A stretch of 64,000 nucleotides of DNA, taken from assembly GCF_000369065.1 (NCBI RefSeq), contig NZ_KB849803.1, forward strand, positions 186,001 to 250,000, in the 5' to 3' direction. The position numbers and the translations under genes were made by a program. Of this stretch, positions 49,664 through 59,443 are shown in pieces (position 1 is the first letter of the stretch; each line of letters begins with the position of its first letter). Source of the stretch: Acinetobacter haemolyticus CIP 64.3 = MTCC 9819 (GTDB taxonomy: Bacteria; Pseudomonadota; Gammaproteobacteria; Pseudomonadales; Moraxellaceae). The notes under the pieces are model-generated. The model was not told the DNA's origin. It ran no database searches and saw nothing but the letters and a program-made list of their open reading frames with translations.

Positions 49664-49945
49664 CCGAACCACTCCAACTCAATAAGAAAATATTTCACGC
49701 AAAAATAAAAAAAATGAATTCTAAATTCAGCTCAATATTAATTTATATGCATTTAATTAATCAATATAAGAATAGCTGAATTAATCACACTATAACAAAA
49801 AAAATGCTTTTTATTTACAAGAAAACTTAAAATGAAAACTCAAAATAAAATATATATTAATCTATTTTTAATTTAGCTCAGTTCAAAACAGGGCAGAGTA
49901 AAACTTGAAGTGCGACATAAACCACCTAATTAATTTAAAGGGTTT

Positions 49946-50971
49946 ATGGAGTATATAAAATTGTCATACCATCATCTTAACTTTGAAGATCGTACTGCAT
50001 TAATGCTTGAGTCAAGAAAAGAAGGCTTTTCAGCCAGAAAATTTGCTGAACTCATTAAAAGACATCCTAGTACGATCTATCGTGAGCTTAAAAGAAATAG
50101 CATCAATGACGTTTATCAAGCTCAATATGCTTCTGATAACACCTTCGCTAGACGTAGACGTGGTCACAGAAAACTCAAAATCGATTCAATCCTCTGGAAA
50201 TTTATTGTTGAAGCGATCCGTTGTTTATGGTCTCCTCAGCAAATAGCAAAGCGTTTAAAGACATTTCCTGATTTGGATCAAACAATGAATGTAAGCCATA
50301 CAACGATTTATTCAACGATACGAGCATTACCAAAGGGTGAGTTGAAAAAAGACTTATTATCCTGTCTGCGTCATGAAAATAAAAAGCGAAAAGCTAACGG
50401 TGAACCTAAAAAAGATTCTATATTACAGGATATTAAAACTATTCATGAGCGCCCAGCCGAAGTTCAAGAAAGAAAAATACCGGGTCATTGGGAAGCTGAT
50501 TTAATTAAAGGTAAAGACAATAAAAGTTCGATAGCAACACTTATTGAACGAAATACACGGCTCTGTATCTTGGCAACATTACCTGATGCAAAGGCAGAAT
50601 CAGTGCGCAAGGCTTTAACTGAAGCTCTGAAATATTTACCTGCAGAACTGCGTAAAACGTTGACCTATGACCGTGGACGCGAGATGGCAGAACATAAAAT
50701 ACTTGAAGAAGATTTAGGCATAGATGTATATTTCTGTGACCCACATTCACCCTGGCAAAAAGGCACATGCGAAAATATGAATGGTTTAATTAGGCAATAT
50801 TTACCTAAAGGGATTGATTTAAATCAGGCAGATCAGCATTATTTAAATCAAGTTGCCATGTCACTGAATACTCGTCCTAGAAAAGCGTTAGATTGGCTTA
50901 CACCATTAGAGAAATTTGCTCAGCTTGTTGATTATCATAAGACTTTTCAAACTGTCGCACCTCATGTTTGA
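49946..50971 (+). CDS. IS30 family transposase
   Basis: A 341-residue DDE transposase. The N-terminal helix-turn-helix (FSARKFAELIKRHPSTIYREL) binds the terminal repeats. The catalytic core shows the first Asp in GHWEADLIKG, the second in LTYDRGREMAEH, and the Glu in WQKGTCENMNGLIRQYLPKG, all intact. It ends seven bases before the right end of the element. The gene is uninterrupted, so the element may be active. Confidence 0.97.
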   Translation: MEYIKLSYHHLNFEDRTALMLESRKEGFSARKFAELIKRHPSTIYRELKRNSINDVYQAQYASDNTFARRRRGHRKLKIDSILWKFIVEAIRCLWSPQQIAKRLKTFPDLDQTMNVSHTTIYSTIRALPKGELKKDLLSCLRHENKKRKANGEPKKDSILQDIKTIHERPAEVQERKIPGHWEADLIKGKDNKSSIATLIERNTRLCILATLPDAKAESVRKALTEALKYLPAELRKTLTYDRGREMAEHKILEEDLGIDVYFCDPHSPWQKGTCENMNGLIRQYLPKGIDLNQADQHYLNQVAMSLNTRPRKALDWLTPLEKFAQLVDYHKTFQTVAPHV

Positions 50972-50973
50972 AT
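50968..50973 (+). promoter_or_regulatory. Outward -35 hexamer at the right end of the IS
   Basis: TTGAAT points out of the element. In ISAba125 an outward -35 at this end is known to form hybrid promoters with adjacent DNA. Here the best -10 (TGATAT at 50992-50997, 18-base spacing) is poor and the next gene is in the opposite orientation, so only weak antisense transcription is likely. Confidence 0.35.
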
Positions 50974-51182
50974 TCGCCCAGTGCATAGCACTGATATTTC
51001 GACTTCACAAAAAATCACACCCGATAATTTTATGGCTCACTTTGATTTACTTATTATTGAAAAACTCCATTTACAAACCTTAATCCATCACGCCTATGTA
51101 AGATGTGTTACAGAGAAATAGCAAATGAAGTTTTTCTATAAAATCATAATACCAGACATAATTGTCTTTACGATGATTAGTT

Positions 51183-51614
51183 TCAAATTAAATCATGCTC
51201 TACAGTCTTTTCTAACTGAATGATCCTTTGCTTAATATGGTCTGGGATATTTATTTTTTTTGCATTCACTTTATCAACACACACCATTACAGCATCGCCT
51301 GTTGCAACAATTTGTTGTTGTTGCTCACTCCACAATACATATTGCATTCTAAATGCACTGTTTCGGATCTCCTCAATACGCGCACCAACATGCAACACAT
51401 CTGGATAAAATACAGGGCTTAAATACTTACATTGACTCGATGCAACTACGGTCAATATATCTTGCTCAAATATATTTAATGCCATCAAATAGGCAATACG
51501 AGCACTTTCTATATAGCGATAATATTGCACATTATTTACATGACCAAATGCATCCATATCTCCCCAAGCAACACTTTGCTTATGTATAACAGGGTAGACA
51601 GACAACTCATTCAT
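51183..51614 (-). CDS. Acyl-CoA thioesterase, 4HBT hotdog family (YbgC-like)
   Basis: A 143-residue single-hotdog thioesterase. The family signature VAWGDMDAFGHVNNVQYYRYIESAR holds the catalytic Asp (WGDMD). The ATG at 51614 is chosen; a GTG at 51626 would overlap the hemY-like stop as GTGA. It is the last gene of the hemC-hemD-hemX-hemY unit. Its substrate is unknown. Confidence 0.88.
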   Translation of the reverse strand: MNELSVYPVIHKQSVAWGDMDAFGHVNNVQYYRYIESARIAYLMALNIFEQDILTVVASSQCKYLSPVFYPDVLHVGARIEEIRNSAFRMQYVLWSEQQQQIVATGDAVMVCVDKVNAKKINIPDHIKQRIIQLEKTVEHDLI

Positions 51615-51622
51615 ATTCTCAC

Positions 51623-52816
51623 TCACAGCTTAAAGTTCAGAAAATTAACATCATTTTCAAATATTAAATTCAACTGTTTGATTAAATCCAAATTATCCCC
51701 TAGGACTGACTTAATCCTTAAATAACTCATTAATATATTATCAGGATATAAAGTTAATAACTGCTCAGCTTCCTGTTGACGGTCTGTCGCCACATAAATA
51801 TGCCATTTAGCAAAACTTAGCATCGGCACACCCGCATAACGTTGCTCGAACAGCAAAATACGTTGCTCTACATCAACATAATCTGGAATTTGCTTCAGGA
51901 GTTGCTGTTGAAACCAGAGATAAAATACTTCTGGATCAAAATGCTCTTGTAATAAATGCAAGGCCAATTGCTCATGTTGTATGCTCATCTCAGGCATTCG
52001 AGCCAATAATTTAAGCCACAGCACCTTACTCGTATATGGGCGAGTCTGTATTTCATTCTGCAAGGCTAAATAACGCTGTTGCAATGCCGCTAAATCATCC
52101 ACGGATGCCTGATCAAACTTAATCAGCAATTGCTGCAACCATAGATCTCGATGTTCAGCATCAAGCAAACCATATTGCGTTGCTTGCAGGAACAACCACG
52201 GACGTTGTAATGCCAATTTCCCCCATAAAGCAGTGATACGCTGTTGATAAGCCGTTTCGATTTGAAGTAACCAAGGAGATAATTGATGTTGAGTCAAAAA
52301 CTCTAAATGCGTGAGTGCTTTTTCTTCTTGTTGTTGCGCTAAAAAAATATCTATACGTTGCAATTCAGCCAATTCAAACGCGACCGGCGCCGATTGCTCC
52401 AAGTGCTGCAAAGCTGCGTCATAATTCCCATTTTTATAATCAAATTGGGCGGCAACAATGTGGTTTAACAAGCCTGATTGGGTATACACTCGTTCAATAA
52501 AAACCTGTTGATCTTTAGCCGCATCCAACAACCAAACAACACCTAATTGCTCATAAGGATGCAAATCCTTAAAATGGAGGGCTATTTCTTTTTTACGTTG
52601 TTCACGTACAAAATAGCGTTTACCCAATAACCAAAATGATTGTGCCAACAAACTGATAATAATAAATAATGCAATTAAGCCCCAAACACTGCTTTGTAAT
52701 TGCCAATCACGCCAATAGAGATAAGCATAACCATGCCCATAGCCATAACTCAAAACCGCAAAAATTGCGAATAAGAATAAGCTAATCAACACATAACGAA
52801 GCAACAAATGTTTCAT
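51623..52816 (-). CDS. hemY: HemY-like protein (heme biosynthesis operon, TPR)
   Basis: A 397-residue inner-membrane protein with two N-terminal transmembrane helices (residues ~5-27 and 42-65) around the HemY_N motif (GYAYLYWRDWQLQSSVWG). Many TPR-like helical repeats follow (YDAALQHLEQSAPVAFELAELQ). Its role in heme synthesis is known only by operon association. It begins five bases after hemX. Confidence 0.82.
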   Translation of the reverse strand: MKHLLLRYVLISLFLFAIFAVLSYGYGHGYAYLYWRDWQLQSSVWGLIALFIIISLLAQSFWLLGKRYFVREQRKKEIALHFKDLHPYEQLGVVWLLDAAKDQQVFIERVYTQSGLLNHIVAAQFDYKNGNYDAALQHLEQSAPVAFELAELQRIDIFLAQQQEEKALTHLEFLTQHQLSPWLLQIETAYQQRITALWGKLALQRPWLFLQATQYGLLDAEHRDLWLQQLLIKFDQASVDDLAALQQRYLALQNEIQTRPYTSKVLWLKLLARMPEMSIQHEQLALHLLQEHFDPEVFYLWFQQQLLKQIPDYVDVEQRILLFEQRYAGVPMLSFAKWHIYVATDRQQEAEQLLTLYPDNILMSYLRIKSVLGDNLDLIKQLNLIFENDVNFLNFKL

Positions 52817-52821
52817 TGTGC

Positions 52822-53649
52822 TTACCCCACTAACCCGAGTGTAATCAGTTTCGGCGTTGCTACTGTTGGTAAATGCAAAATCTTATCAAGACGTTGATTC
52901 ATTTGTTGGCTATTCTGATCTGGTAGTTCAGCCAGCAATTGCATCACTTCTTGAATTGATTTTCTGTATTCAGCCTGCTGACCACGATGTAACGCATCTG
53001 ACGCAAGTAACATCCGTAATTGCGCCTCTTTCAAAGTAAGATTACGATGCACTAAGTCAGGTGGATTGCGCTGCACTTTTTCCAAATTAAACCAATGCCG
53101 CCATATTGAAGATTCGTCTTTTGTAGTTTTCAACTGAGGATTTTGTATTTCTTTTTGAATCCGCTGATCCAATTCTTGCAATAAACCTTCAAGTTGTTGT
53201 TGTTGCTGTGTTTGAGTCAAAACGAATTGTTGAATTGACTGCTTATCTTGTTCAATCGCTTTGAGCAAACTGTGTTGTAGTGCAGGCGCCAGACTCGATT
53301 GAAGCACTTGCTGTTGAACTTGAGTCAAATGCTCTAAAGCATAAATAAATTGTTGTTGATCTAGCGCGAACTGAACCAGTTGCAATTGTTGTTGGATCAA
53401 AATCACGGGTGCTACACCAGTAATGACCATTGGAGACATATTTAAACCAGAAGGTGTTTCTGGGCTACTACTTTGCAACTGACGCTGTAATGCGACTAAC
53501 TGATCATTCAATAAAGCATAACGTTGTTCAGTTTGCGAAAGTTGCTGTTGCAGTTGAGGAATCGTCTGAGCATTTTGAGCCATATCATAACTGAGCTTAA
53601 CCAACCACACTAAGCCAAGTAATAATATTAAATAGACAATTTTTCTCAT
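52822..53649 (-). CDS. hemX: HemX-like membrane protein (uroporphyrinogen-III C-methyltransferase homologue)
   Basis: A 275-residue protein with one N-terminal transmembrane helix (KIVYLILLLGLVWLVKLSY) and a Gln-rich coiled coil (about residues 25-60 and 115-165), as in HemX. The ATG at 53649 overlaps the hemD stop (ATGA). Despite the family title it has no methyltransferase motif. Function in heme synthesis is only inferred from the operon. Confidence 0.82.
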   Translation of the reverse strand: MRKIVYLILLLGLVWLVKLSYDMAQNAQTIPQLQQQLSQTEQRYALLNDQLVALQRQLQSSSPETPSGLNMSPMVITGVAPVILIQQQLQLVQFALDQQQFIYALEHLTQVQQQVLQSSLAPALQHSLLKAIEQDKQSIQQFVLTQTQQQQQLEGLLQELDQRIQKEIQNPQLKTTKDESSIWRHWFNLEKVQRNPPDLVHRNLTLKEAQLRMLLASDALHRGQQAEYRKSIQEVMQLLAELPDQNSQQMNQRLDKILHLPTVATPKLITLGLVG

Positions 53650-54422
53650 ACCGCCCCCCGCCAATCGCTCATGCGTTGAATAATCTCCGATGCAGATAAA
53701 TTTTCAAGCTGAATAATGTTAATTGTATTGCCTAAACTATGTTGCGCTTGATTTAAAATAGCAGTTAAACGCTCACCTAACACCAAATACACCCATTTCT
53801 GCTTACAAGGATTTTGTGCACAAAGTTGAAGCCAATTTTTCCAGCTCGCCTCACTACTTATCAGCACCGCGACTGGTTGATCAAGTTCCATTTTTTCTAA
53901 TAAACGAGGGAATTCAAACACACTTTGTTGAGGGCATTGCCGATGGTAAAGCACAAAGTTCGCAATTTTGACGCCTTGCTGTTGTAATTGCTGCATCATA
54001 AATTGACGCCCACCTAATCCTCGCCAAAAAGCAATTTTCTGCAAATCGCTCTGTTGCTTTAAAAGAGGAAGATCCAACATGCCTTCTGAGCTTTCCACCT
54101 CAGGCACATCACTTTGAATACCAAACTGGGCCAACGCTTTGGCTGTTGCCTGACCTACCGCAATCCAGCGAATATGTGCGAGCTGATGCAAGTTCAACCC
54201 AGACTTGACCAAATACTTCATTCCGATATCAACCGCTGTTGGGCTGACAACAACAATCACCTGCACCTGATCTAATTGCTGATATAGTTGCTGTAATTCC
54301 TCAGAAAGAGGCACAGCAATTAGCTCTAATAAGGGTAAGTGTTCTACTTGATAACCCGCATCCTGCATCGCTTGAGTCAAGCGATCTGCACGATCTTGCG
54401 GGCGAGTATTAATAAATCGCAT
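53646..54422 (-). CDS. hemD: Uroporphyrinogen-III synthase
   Basis: The 258-residue enzyme that cyclises hydroxymethylbilane with inversion of ring D. The two-lobed fold is seen in INTRPQDRADRLTQAMQ, VIVVSPTAVDIGMKYL, IAVGQATAKAL, and, in the second lobe, AFWRGLGGRQFM and AVLISSEASWKNW. The hemC stop and hemD ATG share a base (TAATG), so the pair is coupled. Confidence 0.93.
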   Translation of the reverse strand: MRFINTRPQDRADRLTQAMQDAGYQVEHLPLLELIAVPLSEELQQLYQQLDQVQVIVVVSPTAVDIGMKYLVKSGLNLHQLAHIRWIAVGQATAKALAQFGIQSDVPEVESSEGMLDLPLLKQQSDLQKIAFWRGLGGRQFMMQQLQQQGVKIANFVLYHRQCPQQSVFEFPRLLEKMELDQPVAVLISSEASWKNWLQLCAQNPCKQKWVYLVLGERLTAILNQAQHSLGNTINIIQLENLSASEIIQRMSDWRGAV

Positions 54423-55339
54423 TAATATAGGGCTTTCAATAATTCACCTGCACCTTGATCCAATAAATCTTGTGCAAGTTGCTCACCCAACTGTTCAGCT
54501 TGATCCGTTGAACCAATCAATTGTTTTTTAAGCAACGTCTTTCCATCAACGCTCCCAACACGGCCTTCAATCTGTAATTGATGATTGACTATAGTGGCAT
54601 AACCTGCGATTGGCACTTGGCACCCCCCTTCCAAATAAGCATTTAGGGCACGTTCCGCACGCACACAAATCGAGGTTTCTTCATGTTGTAAGGGCTGAAT
54701 CAATGCTAAAAGCTTTTCATCATCTGCACGACATTCCAAACCTAATGCCCCTTGCCCCACCGCAGGCAAGCTAAGGACAGGAGCCAAACAATGACGAATC
54801 CGATCAGCCAAACCTAAACGCTTTAAACCTGCGCTGGCGAGGATAATCGCATCATATAAACCATCATCCAACTTTGATAACCGCGTTCCCACATTGCCAC
54901 GTAAATCAACAATTTCTAAATCTGGACGTTGCTGCAAAATCTGGCATTTTCGACGTAAACTCGAAGTTCCAACTTTTGCACCCTGCGGCAAATCCTCAAA
55001 TCGCGCATACTGATTCGACACAAAGGCATCTAAAGGATCTTCACGCTCACAAATAACGGCTAAAGTTAAACCATCAGGTAAATGCATCGGCACATCTTTC
55101 ATAGAATGCACAGCCAGATCAGCACGACCATCCAATAACGCGGCTTCCAGTTCTTTCACAAATAAGCCTTTACCACCAATTTTGGCTAATGGCGTATCGA
55201 GGATTTTGTCACCTTGCGTGACAAACTTAACCAACTCAACAGTTAAATCTGGATAAAGTGCGTTTAAACGAGAACGAATATGCTCCGCTTGCCAAAGTGC
55301 AAGAGGACTTTGTCGAGTCGCAATTTTTAGAGTTTTCAT
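54422..55339 (-). CDS. hemC: Porphobilinogen deaminase (hydroxymethylbilane synthase)
   Basis: The 305-residue HemC joins four porphobilinogen units. The dipyrromethane cofactor cysteine is in [13 protein letters not shown], near residue 240. [26 protein letters not shown] and [12 protein letters not shown] are typical of the active site. It is first gene of the hemC-hemD-hemX-hemY operon. Confidence 0.97.
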   Translation of the reverse strand: MKTLKIATRQSPLALWQAEHIRSRLNALYPDLTVELVKFVTQGDKILDTPLAKIGGKGLFVKELEAALLDGRADLAVHSMKDVPMHLPDGLTLAVICEREDPLDAFVSNQYARFEDLPQGAKVGTSSLRRKCQILQQRPDLEIVDLRGNVGTRLSKLDDGLYDAIILASAGLKRLGLADRIRHCLAPVLSLPAVGQGALGLECRADDEKLLALIQPLQHEETSICVRAERALNAYLEGGCQVPIAGYATIVNHQLQIEGRVGSVDGKTLLKKQLIGSTDQAEQLGEQLAQDLLDQGAGELLKALY

Positions 55340-55447
55340 AAATCTACGTCAAGTATTGATTAAAGCAATTGCTCCCAACTTAACTTGATCATCTAAAATT
55401 GCAAGTAAAAAATCACAAACAATCTTTCAGCTCAGGTAAAACAACCT

Positions 55448-56185
55448 CTATAGCTGGTGCATACATTCTCTTAAACTCGGTAGATGTCGACGACTCACCG
55501 ACAAACGCTCATCCAACTCACGTAGACGGACTTGATATTGCCCCGCAGCCACCAACTCTAAACCTTCTAAATAATCTAGAGAGACTAACGCATTACGATG
55601 AATACGAATAAAACGATCTGAAAACTCATTTTCCAGATCTTTTAATGTTTCATCAATCAACACACTGCCATTCTTGTGGCGAACGGTCACATATTTCTGA
55701 TCCGCTAGAAAATAATATACATTCTCTAATGGAATTAACTCGACGCCGCGATACGTTTTAGCAGCAATTTGGTGACGCTGGGTTTTGGAATCGTCCATAT
55801 CTTCTAATTGTAAACCCGTCATTTGTGCTTGGGTTAGTTGAGTTAAATGGTGAAATACTTGTTGTAAATCTTCTTGTGCGACAGGTTTTAGTAAATAGCC
55901 CTGTGCTTGAAATTTAAATGCTTCCAATGCATGCTGATCGTAAGCCGTGCAGAAAATAACAGCAGGTCGTGGATCTAAATGGCGCAATTGTTCTGCACAC
56001 TCTAAACCATTCATGCCTGGCATTTGAATATCTAACAAAACCACATCAGGTGAAGTTTGTTCTATCTGGCTTAACACATCTTGTCCATGATGTGCGGTTG
56101 CCACAACCTCGTGTCCCATTTGAGTTACCAAACGTGATAAGCGCTCTACTGCAAGTGGTTCATCATCAGCAATGAGGACTTTCAT
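55448..56185 (-). CDS. algR: LytTR-family response regulator (AlgR-like)
   Basis: A 245-residue regulator: receiver domain with acidic pocket DDE near residue 7, phosphoacceptor Asp in VVLLDIQMPGMNG near 54, and Lys in YLLKPVAQEDL near 103. A LytTR DNA-binding domain follows (NVYYFLADQKYVTVRHKNGSV, FIRIHRNALVSLDYLEGL). GGAG precedes the ATG at 56185 by six bases. The AlgZ-like kinase lies directly upstream, so it probably phosphorylates this regulator; Pseudomonas AlgZR controls twitching and virulence genes, and the same set is not implied here. Confidence 0.9.
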   Translation of the reverse strand: MKVLIADDEPLAVERLSRLVTQMGHEVVATAHHGQDVLSQIEQTSPDVVLLDIQMPGMNGLECAEQLRHLDPRPAVIFCTAYDQHALEAFKFQAQGYLLKPVAQEDLQQVFHHLTQLTQAQMTGLQLEDMDDSKTQRHQIAAKTYRGVELIPLENVYYFLADQKYVTVRHKNGSVLIDETLKDLENEFSDRFIRIHRNALVSLDYLEGLELVAAGQYQVRLRELDERLSVSRRHLPSLRECMHQL

Positions 56186-56242
56186 CCATTTCTCCTTGTC
56201 ACTGTTAACTTCATCCATATTTTTTATGGTTAACTCGACTTA

Positions 56243-57385
56243 TTATTTTACTCGGTAGTGGTAATTCACCACAGTGGTATATAACGATGTGCCGCCATAC
56301 ACTTGAAATTTTACAGTTTGACCGTAATACGCTTTCAAACGTTGTTCAACATTTTCGATCGCAATACCATTTCCTTTCCGCGGTTTTATTGTATCGCGAG
56401 AATAAGGGTTAGTAATGACTATACTGACTTGATTTTGCAATATTTCAACCAATACCGTAATGGTTGACTGCTGCAATACCCTTTCTACCCCATGAAAAAT
56501 ACTATTCTCCAGCAGGGGTTGCAATGTTAATAAGGGAATCGTAACGCGTTTTAGCTCAATCGGTGTGGCTTGAATATTCCATTCGACTTTTAAACGATCA
56601 CCCAAACGTATTTTTTCAATGCTGAGATATTGCTGACATAAATCTATTTCTTCGGCCAAACTGACCAATTTAAGCTCTTGGAAACTTGCTCGAAACAACC
56701 GCGACAAACTGATCAGCATATTTTCAGCCTTGTCAGGATCAATACTAATTAGACTCACCACGCTATTTAAACTATTAAATAAAAAATGGGGGTGAATACG
56801 TGCTTGCATCGCCTGAATTCGAGCATTCAATTCACTATATTGCTGATTCAACCATTGTTCACGCATATATAAATAACGTAAACAAAATGCACCAAGCAAG
56901 ACACCATAACTCAAATGCAATCCCACACCATGGAATAAGATCTGTTCATTAAAGCTACCTGAGCGTACTGTCCAATACTGAATCACATTTACTGCACAGG
57001 TGGTTGAAAAAACAATCAGCTGCAACAGAATAAAACCCAAAGTTAAAGCGGTTTTCTGACTAAATTTAGAAAAAAAAGCTTGGAAGTAATCCACCAATGC
57101 AGCAAAAGACAAAATCACCCAATTAATAAAAAACATATATTGCAAGACACGAATACCCTGCAATGCCTGCCACGACTGCGCTTCGGCCAAAGCCAACACC
57201 ATCGCCAGAACATTACTTGCAACAATTAATTCTAATAAGTATTGCCATTGCCCAATTTTCGTAAAAAAATAGGAGCCTGATGGATTCAATGAACGTGATT
57301 GCGATAACTTCTTCGCACGAGTTTCGGCAACTGCGTTTGGATTTGCTATACTCTTTTTTATTTTACTGAGCCGCCATGACCACAT
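56243..57385 (-). CDS. algZ: LytS-like sensor histidine kinase (AlgZ-like)
   Basis: A 380-residue inner-membrane kinase. About four hydrophobic segments (residues ~45-165) precede the His_kinase domain with the phosphoacceptor in [20 protein letters not shown]. The HATPase domain follows ([34 protein letters not shown]). The N-box and G-box are present. Start uncertain: the ATG at 57385 lies inside the divergent argH gene, which starts at 57376; the ATG at 57400 is also possible. No internal ATG keeps the first membrane segment. Confidence 0.85.
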   Translation of the reverse strand: MWSWRLSKIKKSIANPNAVAETRAKKLSQSRSLNPSGSYFFTKIGQWQYLLELIVASNVLAMVLALAEAQSWQALQGIRVLQYMFFINWVILSFAALVDYFQAFFSKFSQKTALTLGFILLQLIVFSTTCAVNVIQYWTVRSGSFNEQILFHGVGLHLSYGVLLGAFCLRYLYMREQWLNQQYSELNARIQAMQARIHPHFLFNSLNSVVSLISIDPDKAENMLISLSRLFRASFQELKLVSLAEEIDLCQQYLSIEKIRLGDRLKVEWNIQATPIELKRVTIPLLTLQPLLENSIFHGVERVLQQSTITVLVEILQNQVSIVITNPYSRDTIKPRKGNGIAIENVEQRLKAYYGQTVKFQVYGGTSLYTTVVNYHYRVK

Positions 57386-58809
57386 CTTCTCAATCCTCAT
57401 CTTCAGCAAGCCCTCATCAAACCTCTGGCATGTGGGGCGGTCGCTTCTCAGAAGCAACAGATGCTTTTGTTGCAGAATTTACCGCATCTGTGCAATTTGA
57501 CCAACGTTTTTATAAGCAAGATATTGCAGGTTCAATCGCACATGCAACCATGCTTGCTAAAGTGGGTGTTCTCACTGAAGCTGAACGTGATGACATTATT
57601 CAAGGTTTAACCACAATTCAAGCAGAAATTGAAGCAGGCGAGTTTGAATGGCGTATTGATTTAGAAGATGTGCATATGAACATTGAGTCTCGCTTGACTC
57701 AACGTATCGGCATTACAGGAAAAAAACTACATACTGGCCGCAGCCGTAATGACCAAGTTGCAACTGATATTCGCTTATATTTGCGTGATGAAATTGATGA
57801 TATTTTGACAATTTTACAGCGTCTACAACAAGGCATTTTGCAACTTGCAAGCAAGAATACCAACACGATCATGCCTGGTTTTACCCATCTTCAGACGGCT
57901 CAACCCGTGACTTTTGGTCATCATTTGCTGGCTTGGTTTGAAATGCTAATCCGCGACACAGAGCGTCTACAAGACTGCCGCAAGCGTGTTAATCGTATGC
58001 CGCTGGGGTCAGCAGCTTTAGCAGGAACAACTTACCCAATTGATCGTGCGTATACAGCAGAGTTACTTGGATTCGAGTCTGTTTCAGAAAACTCATTAGA
58101 TGCCGTTTCGGATCGTGATTTTGCGATTGAATTTAATGCTGCTGCCTCTTTGATCATGATGCATTTATCTCGCATGTCAGAAGAACTGATTTTATGGACT
58201 TCAGCACAATTTAAATTCGTCAACATTCCTGATCGCTTCTGTACAGGCTCATCCATCATGCCACAGAAGAAAAACCCAGATGTTCCTGAACTGATCCGTG
58301 GTAAATCAGGTCGTGTGTTTGGCGATCTTATTAGCCTATTGACGCTGATGAAGGGTCAACCTTTGGCATATAACAAAGACAACCAAGAAGACAAAGAACC
58401 TTTGTTTGATGCGATTGATACAGTTCGCGGTTCATTGATGGCATTTGCAGATATGATTCCTGCACTTGTTCCAAATATCGAGATTATGCGTGAAGCTGCA
58501 CTCCGTGGTTTCTCAACAGCGACAGACCTTGCTGATTACTTAGTTAAAAAAGGTGTTGCTTTCCGTGACGCACATGAAATTGTAGGTAAAGCAGTCGCTT
58601 TAGGCGTTGCAGAGGAAAAAGACTTATCGGAATTGACCTTAGAGCAACTTCAACAATTCTCGGATTTAATTGGTGCTGATGTATTCGATCAAGCATTGAC
58701 CCTAGAAGCCTCTGTCAATGCACGTGATCATATTGGTGGTACCTCACCGAGACAGGTTGAAGCAGCAATTACTCGTGCCCACACTCGCTTAGAACAGCTT
58801 TACGCATAA
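57376..58809 (+). CDS. argH: Argininosuccinate lyase
   Basis: ArgH splits argininosuccinate to arginine and fumarate, the last step of arginine synthesis. The 477-residue protein has the fumarase/aspartase superfamily signature [12 protein letters not shown] near residue 294, [13 protein letters not shown] near 122 and the catalytic His in [10 protein letters not shown] near 170. A 17-residue Ser-rich N-terminal tail precedes the usual MWGGRFSE start. Overlap of its 5' end with the AlgZ-like gene supports the short kinase start or an atypical shared promoter. Confidence 0.98.
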   Translation: MTTSSQSSSSASPHQTSGMWGGRFSEATDAFVAEFTASVQFDQRFYKQDIAGSIAHATMLAKVGVLTEAERDDIIQGLTTIQAEIEAGEFEWRIDLEDVHMNIESRLTQRIGITGKKLHTGRSRNDQVATDIRLYLRDEIDDILTILQRLQQGILQLASKNTNTIMPGFTHLQTAQPVTFGHHLLAWFEMLIRDTERLQDCRKRVNRMPLGSAALAGTTYPIDRAYTAELLGFESVSENSLDAVSDRDFAIEFNAAASLIMMHLSRMSEELILWTSAQFKFVNIPDRFCTGSSIMPQKKNPDVPELIRGKSGRVFGDLISLLTLMKGQPLAYNKDNQEDKEPLFDAIDTVRGSLMAFADMIPALVPNIEIMREAALRGFSTATDLADYLVKKGVAFRDAHEIVGKAVALGVAEEKDLSELTLEQLQQFSDLIGADVFDQALTLEASVNARDHIGGTSPRQVEAAITRAHTRLEQLYA

Positions 58810-58819
58810 GGACATCATA

Positions 58820-59095
58820 ATGACTCGACAAGTATTTTGCCGTAAATATCAAAAAGAGCTTGAAGGTCTAGATTTCGCACCATTTCCTGGTGCGAAAGGG
58901 CAAGAGTTCTTTGAAAATGTTTCCAAACAAGCTTGGCAAGAATGGTTACAGCACCAAACTACATTGATTAATGAAAAGCGCTTAAATGTGTTTGAACCTG
59001 AAGCTAAAAAGTTTCTTGAAGAACAACGTGAGAAATTCTTTAACAATGATGAAAGCGTAGAAAAAGCTGAAGGCTGGAAGCCTGAAGAAAACTAA
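58820..59095 (+). CDS. yggX: Oxidative damage protection protein / probable Fe(2+)-trafficking protein YggX
   Basis: A 91-residue cytoplasmic protein of the YggX family, involved in protection of iron-sulfur enzymes from oxidation. The N-terminal sequence with the conserved Cys7 ([21 protein letters not shown]), [10 protein letters not shown], and the [18 protein letters not shown] helix identify it. It follows argH by ten bases. Confidence 0.95.
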   Translation: MTRQVFCRKYQKELEGLDFAPFPGAKGQEFFENVSKQAWQEWLQHQTTLINEKRLNVFEPEAKKFLEEQREKFFNNDESVEKAEGWKPEEN

Positions 59096-59310
59096 AGCAA
59101 CGCTTTGGTTTTCTGCAAGACAAGGACGAAGTCCGCGTAGGCCACAATCAAAAAGAATCTATTGCGCAAGACGGAGAGCTATGCTCGGAGTGCAAGGATA
59201 AGCAAACTTAAAACATCGTTTTAAGGCTCTGCCCTTGCACAAGACGAGAAGCTATGCTTCGAGTTAAACAGGAAAGTAACGCTTTAGTTTTCTGTAAGAC
59301 ACGAAGAAGA
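59096..59310. repeat. Degenerate repeat-hairpin array downstream of yggX
   Basis: Four units with the core (T/C)G(C/T)AAGAC at 59114, 59164, 59238 and 59293 are followed in three cases by a short stem (GGAC-GAA-GTCC; GAGC-TAT-GCTC; GAAGC-TAT-GCTTC). In addition AACGCTTTGGTTTTCTGCAA (59099) recurs as AACGCTTTAGTTTTCTGTAA (59279). No open frame runs through it. It could be an intergenic repeat family or an mRNA 3' structure. Confidence 0.5.
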
Positions 59311-59326
59311 CACCTGTAAGTAACTG

Positions 59327-59355
59327 AAAAAGAGAGTAAATTCGCTCTCTTTTTT
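59327..59355. terminator. Terminator after the yggX repeat array
   Basis: AAAAAGAGAG (59327-59336) and CTCTCTTTTTT (59345-59355) form a stem with an 8-base loop and a T run on the plus strand. Confidence 0.7.
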
Positions 59356-59408
59356 ACGTGATATTTACATTAGCAATAAAGTCTTACAGAGCATACACAC
59401 TTGTCTAC

Positions 59409-59437
59409 ATGACACAACTCCGGATCACCCTTATAGT
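59409..59437 (+). promoter_or_regulatory. Sigma-70-type promoter of a candidate small RNA
   Basis: ATGACA (59409-59414), a 17-base spacer, then TATAGT (59432-59437): 5 of 6 matches to each consensus hexamer with ideal spacing. Transcription should begin near 59444. Confidence 0.6.
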
Positions 59438-59443
59438 TAATTC

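Larger units (their letters stand above)
49892..50978 (+). mobile_element. IS30-family insertion sequence, ISAba125-like, 1087 bp
   Basis: A complete element. Imperfect 26-27-base terminal inverted repeats: left from GGCAGAG at 49892 through GTGCGACA (ending 49917), right TGTCGCAC (from 50953) through TTCGCC (ending 50978). A three-base direct repeat CAG flanks it (49889-49891 and 50979-50981), the size IS30 elements make. One intact transposase gene fills the element. Length and the right-end TTGAAT match what I recall for ISAba125, but the name is not verified by alignment. It lies between the H-NS-like gene and a thioesterase gene and interrupts no recognised gene. Confidence 0.9.

Noticed and set aside
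50980..51182. DNA right of the IS considered as a gene fragment disrupted by it
   Set aside because: No frame on either side of the IS joins into a recognisable protein; the site looks intergenic.
59096..59310. Repeat array considered as CRISPR
   Set aside because: Units are degenerate, spacing is irregular, only four copies exist and there are no cas genes in the window.
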